Below, piece after piece: positions 58,164-64,000 of a stretch of DNA of 64,000 nucleotides. Made by a program: the position numbers and the translations under genes. The notes beneath the pieces are model-generated. The model ran no database searches. It saw nothing but the letters and a program-made list of their open reading frames with translations, and had not been told where the DNA came from. Within the stretch, counting starts at the first letter, position 1. Every line of letters begins with the position of its first letter. The stretch comes from Brachypodium distachyon (lineage: Eukaryota; Streptophyta; Magnoliopsida; Poales; Poaceae): assembly GCF_000005505.3 (NCBI RefSeq), contig NC_016134.3:42261150-42325149 (forward strand), read 5' to 3'.

Positions 58164-59378
58164 ATGTCAACGGCGCCGTGGTCAGAGCTCCCCTACGACC
58201 TCCTCGGCATGCTCCGCCTCAGGATCGCCTCCCCTCGTGACCGTGTGCGCTTCGCAGCCGTCTGCAAGCCGTGGCGTGCCGCCGCGCTGCTGCTCCCGGC
58301 GCCGCCTGCCGCCCCACTGCTGCTCCTCTCGCCGCGCGGCCGCAGCGGGATGAAGCACTTGTGCGGCCCCAACGACAGCTGGGTCTTGCGCGTCCCGAAG
58401 AAGGCTCTCTACAAGCAGTTCCTCGGCTCCCACGACGGCGGATGGGTAGCTGCGGTGAATTACGACGGGCTAATGATCGTCAACCTCTTCTCCGGCGCCG
58501 AGGTTGTGCTCTCCGCAGACCAAACCACCAAGCTCGCCTCGATCTGCTCTCCCAAGCCGTTGCCGTTCCACTGCGTGGGACACAGCATCTGGAAGATTGT
58601 CTTCTCCGGAGACCCCGCCTCCTCGGACGGCTGCACCCTCGCCGTCCTCATGGGCGACCAGGCCCACGTCGCGGTGTGCAGAGTCGGCTGCCCGAACGGC
58701 GAATGGGCCGTGCAGGCTTGGCACGGGGAGTCTATCCAGGACATCGCCTTCTGCAACGGCGATCTCTACGGCCTCACGCTTGGCAGCGAGTCACTGATCA
58801 AGTTTGAGATCAGCATGAAGCTGCAGGAACAAGAAGACGGCGGCATGGCGCCGGTGCTCACGACCATGGCTCACAAGCTGGCCATCCAAAGGCGTGACGT
58901 TCCCACCTGGGAGCACGATTTCAGGGCCTACTTCGCCTACATTTTCGAGCTGCACGGCGAGCCGGCGATGGCGGTGCGGACCCGGTGGCCGGCCAACCGT
59001 GAGCCTATCTTCAGGGTGTTTAAGCTCTCCGCTGCTGCCGACGGCGTGTCTGAGCACAGGTGGGCAGAGGTGACGAGCTTGGGCGACTATGCCTTGTTCT
59101 TGGGGGTGGCATGGTCCAAGGCAGTGCATCTGCCGATGGATGCCGGCCGGTGCGTTGCTCGTGAAGGCCTGGAGAGAAACCACATCTACTACTCCACGCC
59201 TACCCGCTCCGAGGAAGACAAGTTGCCCGGCGACCAAGTGTACTCTGTGACATCAGAAGACGGGCACCGTATGTATTGCAGGAAAGACCAGAGCGTGGGC
59301 GATAGCGTTGGGAGAACAGGATACCACATGATGGGTTGGCATTATTCTGCCATGTGGCTACTCCCTCCAGACTTCTAG
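58164..59378 (+). CDS. F-box/DUF295 protein, intact
   Basis: Single-exon ORF of 404 aa. An F-box at residues 1-45 (WSELPYDLLGMLRLRIASPRDRVRFAAVCKPWR type) would bind SKP1 in an SCF E3 ligase. The DUF295 beta-propeller-like region follows, with HLCGPNDSW, GSHDGGW, VNLFSG, LERNHIYYS, MYCRKD and a terminal W..PPDF. Length and motif order match the large cereal F-box/DUF295 family. The target is unknown. The start follows a TATA box by 72 bases and has MSTAPW, also shared by the truncated duplicate 1 kb upstream. A third, disrupted relative is on the minus strand at 37.4-45.0 kb. High GC and no introns are typical for this class. No lesion is seen. Confidence 0.93.
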   Translation: MSTAPWSELPYDLLGMLRLRIASPRDRVRFAAVCKPWRAAALLLPAPPAAPLLLLSPRGRSGMKHLCGPNDSWVLRVPKKALYKQFLGSHDGGWVAAVNYDGLMIVNLFSGAEVVLSADQTTKLASICSPKPLPFHCVGHSIWKIVFSGDPASSDGCTLAVLMGDQAHVAVCRVGCPNGEWAVQAWHGESIQDIAFCNGDLYGLTLGSESLIKFEISMKLQEQEDGGMAPVLTTMAHKLAIQRRDVPTWEHDFRAYFAYIFELHGEPAMAVRTRWPANREPIFRVFKLSAAADGVSEHRWAEVTSLGDYALFLGVAWSKAVHLPMDAGRCVAREGLERNHIYYSTPTRSEEDKLPGDQVYSVTSEDGHRMYCRKDQSVGDSVGRTGYHMMGWHYSAMWLLPPDF

Positions 59379-60113
59379 GTCATATAGTACTTCTTTTAGC
59401 TGATAGGAGTCTTCTTTTAGCTGATAGGGAGATGACTCCGTCGATCTTCGTACCATATTATCAGCATGAATCTACGTGTGACTGATTTCGGCCTGAAAGA
59501 GTATCATCAACCGTCCAGTGCAGTGAGCCGGCTTTCTTCTTGCAGAACACGTCGGAGCGAGAGAGAAAAAACTGTTTACCAGATGACGAACAAACTGTGA
59601 CAACCATATCATAACACTGAATATAATCTATACAGATGGTCCCCCCCTGAGGTTTGTACACACCGGAGTTTGTCGAATTTCTGATGACTGCGACTTAATT
59701 ACCGCTGTTGATAATACCCTCTACACACTTCTGCAATCTGCATGCTATCCTAACTCCTAAGTAACTAAGCAATTACACGACAGACTTGAATCACAACGAT
59801 GACACCAGATCACGGCACGGCAGAGCACCAGCAACTCGAAAAAGACCGACAAGAAAGCAGAAAGATTCAGCTAAGTCCTTGCTCGGCGCCTACGATACCC
59901 GTCACTGGAATCATGCGTCCAAATGTTGAATTACTCATGATGACATTGGGCATCTGCCCAATCTGGTCAATCAGCCGTATGTGTTTGCATGTGGCTCGTA
60001 ACCAGCTGTGCTGTAGGTGCAAACATGTTTGATCCTGAAAAGGAAATTTGGTATTGGTTAGCAATAGCCAACTTTAACTGGAAGATACAAGATGAGACGA
60101 ACTCCTGTGATTA
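59379..60113. other. Convergent 3' flanks of the F-box and bromodomain genes
   Basis: Contains a short direct repeat, CTTCTTTTAGCTGATAGG (around 59391-59427), just after the F-box stop. No gene. The end belongs to the 3' UTR of the bromodomain gene. Confidence 0.5.
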
Positions 60114-63100
60114 TCAGTGTAGGTTAGCACCTGGAACAGCATTAAAACCATTCACAGTTTGGTGCATGGCGGCCCGTGCATGAACATTATGGCTGCTCTT
60201 CGTCTCAACAGCATGTTCACCTCGGTCTATTGAAACCTGTGGTAATGATCCACATTGCTGGCTTGGTAATGCTTGAGAATCAATCCTCTGAGCGGTGTCG
60301 GTAGAAGCACATGACGCAGTGTGTGGAGGCCCTGCTGAATGGCTTCTGCTGGCAGGATCATCAACAGTTTGCTGTTCACTCGACGCTGCTGTGCTGCTTG
60401 GTGGCATCATTGCTGTCGAAGATGAAGTTGGTACAGGTGGCCGAAATGTGTTTGATGTTTCAAAATCTCCTACCCACCCGCGACCAAACGTTATTCCAGG
60501 AGGAATGACCTGTTCAATTCGCTTCGATGCAACTTCCCAAGCGGCAGAACCAAGCTGTGCAGCAAAACGTGCCAGACTGCGGGAATAGGACTGCTGCCAC
60601 TGAACCCCAACCTGAAACAAGAAAATACTGTGTTTAAGTGAGAATGATACTATTTACCATTCCCCAAAGTTACTGGGAATCTGAAAGACTGAAACTATAT
60701 TGATATATCATCGATCTCTTAGGGAACATGGCTTGTATTGGACACTCAACTGGTACAAGAATCTTCCTTGTTCCGTTGTATGATGTTGCCACTGGCAGCT
60801 CATATATTGAACTGGATGGTTGATGATGATAATATGTGCTCCGGCGACTTTCTTCTACTAAAAGCGGCTTCTTCGCCATTTTTCCTGACCATTTACTCCC
60901 GGACCCTGGGACATACGGAACATTAAATGATGTCAGGGGGAAATGGGTTGGTTGAATCGGAAAGATGTCCTTTATTCATCAGCATCCCATTGAATACCCA
61001 CTCATTCAAAATACAGAACTTTGGGGTGATTTAAAATAATCAAAACCTGAGTAATCTTCAATGCTTTCCATTTTGCGCTCGCTAGACCAATTGTGCTCAT
61101 TGTTTCTATTGGCAAAAGAAGCTTTCAGTACATCTGCAATTCTTCTTTGTAGATCGAATCCTGAGTGTGCATGATGTCCACTATTTCCACCAGTAGCGAG
61201 TGCCGCACCAGGAAATTCAGGAGGAGCACGTTCTGCTGGTGGTCTCCCAATGTTTGGTTTGGCGGAGTTCTTTGGAGGCCTGCCTCTGCGACGTTGTGGC
61301 TTTGGTTCTTGCTCTGGTAGTGGTTCTGGCTCCGGCTTTGCTTTTGGTTTTGGTTTTGGTTCTGGCTCTGGTTCACTGGCATCGCTATCTTGCCTAAGAT
61401 TCTCAAAGTCCTTCTTAGCAACCTCTTGAATTGCTCGTGCCTATAATACATGATACATGAATATTACATTTGCGCCATAGCTTCCACAGAAACATTGTAA
61501 TTCATGAAAACAAGAAGACACAATGCTTGACCTGTCGATAGTATATTGTGTCTGGTGAGTTGTAGCACATCGCATTTGAGGTTATCAAAAACACATCATC
61601 CTGTAAATAGAAAGTTTGGGTTAGAGGTTACAAAATGAATGAGCATATAAATAGCATGCTGAATATGTGAATCATTATGAGGAATAACTTTGTACTAGCA
61701 TAATAGTAAGAGTATCACAACACATTAACATTACAATAAGCTTTACGAACAAAAAGATTGTGACATCCTCCTAGCACGAGTAAGAATAATTCATTCGATA
61801 GATAATAAAAGTACACACCCAGCACGGCCTGTAATGTTGATTGTAGTTTAGATACTAACATACCGACTATTTAACAGTGAGTCAAACTGCCATTTCTTCT
61901 CGAGGTGTGGGTTGCATCCCAGACCATGGTTTAGCATGAAGCATGGAATAAAACTTGATGAACACAACAATGTTATTGATATAGAGGTAAGACTAAATTG
62001 AATGCGCACTGAAGATGTAAGTATACGATGCCGGTTACAGCATATTTAGATATAGGTCCAACAGTTTCAAGTGGTACCAGAGAGGGTAGGAGATAAGTAG
62101 CTACAGCAAGTAAATTGGTAACAGTAAGCATGCATACCAATCCCAAAAGTAAAAGTTCAGATCTTCCCATCTCAGTAAATGCATATCTCATATTTCAAAC
62201 TGACAACTTCGACCTCAGGTCCAACAATACTTCGTTCGTGAGTACCACCACTACATGATTCATTCGTGAGTACTACTACAAAAAGTGTTTATATATTGGA
62301 AGTTGAACGTTCTGTTTACCCCAAAAGTAAGCTGCCTTATTATATTCCTTTGGCCACAGGTAACATGCAGTTTGCAGAGCATGTATATCGCTTTTACAAA
62401 TGTAATAGAACTAGGAAATCCTGGAAATGAGTAATAAATATTGTCCAAGCGTTCACACAGCTGGTTTGTGTCTCTTCCTTCTTTTTTATAAAGAAAGCAT
62501 CATTTCGTATTTCCTTAAATAATAGTTGAAGACATTTTTACTTCACAGCAGGTGCTTTCATTAGATCATATTTTCCATTAGAAAAAAAATGGTCCATTTA
62601 CAGCTTTTCTTTTCTAAAACACACTTCTTCAGAAGAGTTAATCATTTATTTACATACAAACACTATTTGTTATGGAACTGTTTATAGTATCAGATACTAT
62701 AGCCAAATGACTTAAACATCCTAGTAATAATTGGATATACAGAACATATGAAGACAGCAGCACCTGATATGTAACTAAATATAAACACAGCCCTGCTCAT
62801 AATTTTATACAATTAAATTTCTGCAAATGGAATCAATAGCAGTAACTCCTGGTGGTGCAAGTGTTTCTCTTCACTTATTACTATAACAGATACCTTGATT
62901 CAGATTTCATTTTGCCTTTAAAGAAACTTGTTAAATGAAAATGTTGTGCTCCTGTCTTTCATTAAGAAAAAAAATCAGGTGTTCGGTACTTCAGTTTACA
63001 AGATATTTATCAAATGAAACATTGACAGAAAAAACACCTAGCAGCAAAACTCACAGGTTTGTATTAAAATATTTGCACCGCATGTTTCGACTCTAAGAGA

Positions 63101-63883
63101 GTGAATATATGTTCCTAAAAGGCATGGTGCAATGCTGCAGCAGTACAGAATATTTGCCCCGCATGTTTCGACTCCAAAGACAGCAGTGGACAAGGTATTT
63201 TTTACCAAGCCAGAAAATGCCATGGTTTTACTATTTCTACTGGACTATAAGAATAAAGAACATGTCTGTAAGGTACAAAAGGAGAAGAAACGTCAGCAGG
63301 GAAAAACACACGAGTGTGACAGAGATGACGACTAATCTAGCTGATCAAGCAAACCGACATAACCAAATTACTGTAACAGCTGATTTCCTACGAAACACTC
63401 TCAATCTTCTGCCTGTTAAAGGAAAATCCAAATAAAATAGAAAAAGGTGAAACAACAAAAAAACCAAAAGATTCTACACTGACCTCAAATTGCTCCAAGA
63501 TGGTATAAGCCCCCTTATCAAGCTTCTTGCGAACCGTCTGAAAATCCATTGGGTCCTTGACAATATCATGGTAATCGGGCAGCTGACAATAAATGCACAA
63601 TTAAAGGCAAATCAGTCAGCTTCTGAAAAACGAACCAAGAAAAACAAGCTTTCATCTTCAGACACAAACCTCTTCTGGATCAACTGGCTCTGAGAATACA
63701 CCATATGTGTCTTTCCTGCAAGAAAGCAAGAAACAGACCTCAGATAAGATGTCCCGGAACTGTGAATGAACTGGAAGGAAGAACAAGCAGAGAGCATAGC
63801 AACTCACTTCTGTAGCCTATCAAGGATGAAGACCAATAACTTTTTGTCCGGCAGAGGTGTCGTGGGACCGGAATCTGACGGCT
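60114..63883 (-). CDS. Bromodomain protein, SWI/SNF-type BRD1/2/13-like (5' end outside window)
   Basis: Exons in coding order: 63883-63808, 63715-63670, 63582-63484, 61600-61532, 61440-61047, 60905-60751, 60611-60114. They are all in phase and total 1337 coding bases including the stop. The first exons lie beyond the right edge. The bromodomain begins PLPDKKLLVFILDRLQKKDTYG and runs through DYHDIVKDPMDF and SNAMCYN, including the conserved acetyl-lysine Asn (YN) and IYYRQ. A charged EP/KP-rich segment and an AT-hook-like RRRGRPPK follow. The C-terminal part has a SYSRSLARFAAQLG conserved helix. This combination matches plant BRD1/BRD2/BRD13, subunits of SWI/SNF (BAS) remodellers. A 1.9-kb intron (61601-63483) splits the bromodomain. 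Histone acetyl-lysine reading is family-derived. Confidence 0.9.
61601..63483 (-). other. Large intron of the bromodomain gene
   Basis: 1883 bp of AT-rich intron with a CAGGT(A/C)-like acceptor at the 61600 side. No transposon ends or genes were seen. An ATATTTGCACCGCATGTTTCGACTC-like block (63069-63092) recurs at 63149-63174, a small direct repeat. Confidence 0.6.
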
Positions 63884-64000
63884 CTGTCGAATGAACAAAT
63901 CCATCCACCCACGAGCACAGAAACAATCAGAGGCACGGGCATTAATTAAACAAGAACAAACTGGAATGTATCCACCACTACAAGAATAATTAAAAATGAC

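Overview
The window is nuclear DNA from a flowering plant, almost certainly a grass and probably a pooid relative of Brachypodium or the Triticeae (inference). Signs are GC-rich first exons, GT-AG introns, many Stowaway-type MITEs with the cereal CTCCCTCCG end, a Helitron, Mutator-like elements (MULEs), a Copia retrotransposon, and plant-only families (NIN-like RWP-RK factor, SRK-type kinase, F-box/DUF295).

Layout. 1-1534: a MITE-like end and a small non-autonomous MULE (257-1524). 1612-3368 (-): FMO1-like flavin monooxygenase. 3369-6851: gene-free, with a short Helitron at 5076-5610. 6857-8049 (+): conserved plant protein of unknown function. 12820-16897 (+): complete NIN-like protein with RWP-RK and PB1 domains. 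20471-21280 (-): U11/U12-31K-like minor-spliceosome protein. 22053-23195 (+): HMA-domain protein. 23743-24111 (-): L18p/L5e-family protein. 26472-26774 (+): small two-TM protein. 30085-34391 (+): S-locus-type receptor kinase broken by three or more lesions.

34.4-57.5 kb is a nested accessory region. It holds pieces of a second L18-like locus (34537-34877 and 45287-45440). Between them lies a minus-strand F-box/DUF295 pseudogene split by a 6.5-kb Copia element (37967-44432) with a perfect 5-bp target duplication. Then comes a 9.4-kb MULE (46114-55502) with long inverted ends and a perfect 9-bp duplication. It carries a transposase pseudogene, a plant-mobile-domain (PMD) pseudogene, a Lys/Ser-rich repeat ORF and a coiled-coil ORF.

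57.1-59.4 kb has a truncated F-box fragment and an intact F-box/DUF295 gene. 60.1 kb to the right edge is the 3' part of a bromodomain gene (-) related to the plant BRD1/BRD2/BRD13 SWI/SNF subunits, with its 5' end outside the window.

The housekeeping and regulatory genes are unrelated in function and appear individually promoted. Two divergent pairs (U11/U12-31K with HMA, L18-like with the TM protein) share short intergenic regions. The most unusual content is the PMD-carrying MULE, the Copia element whose gag reading frame seems to start inside the LTR, and the split L18/F-box/Copia nest. Splice sites were assigned by eye from GT-AG signals, reading phase and family conservation.
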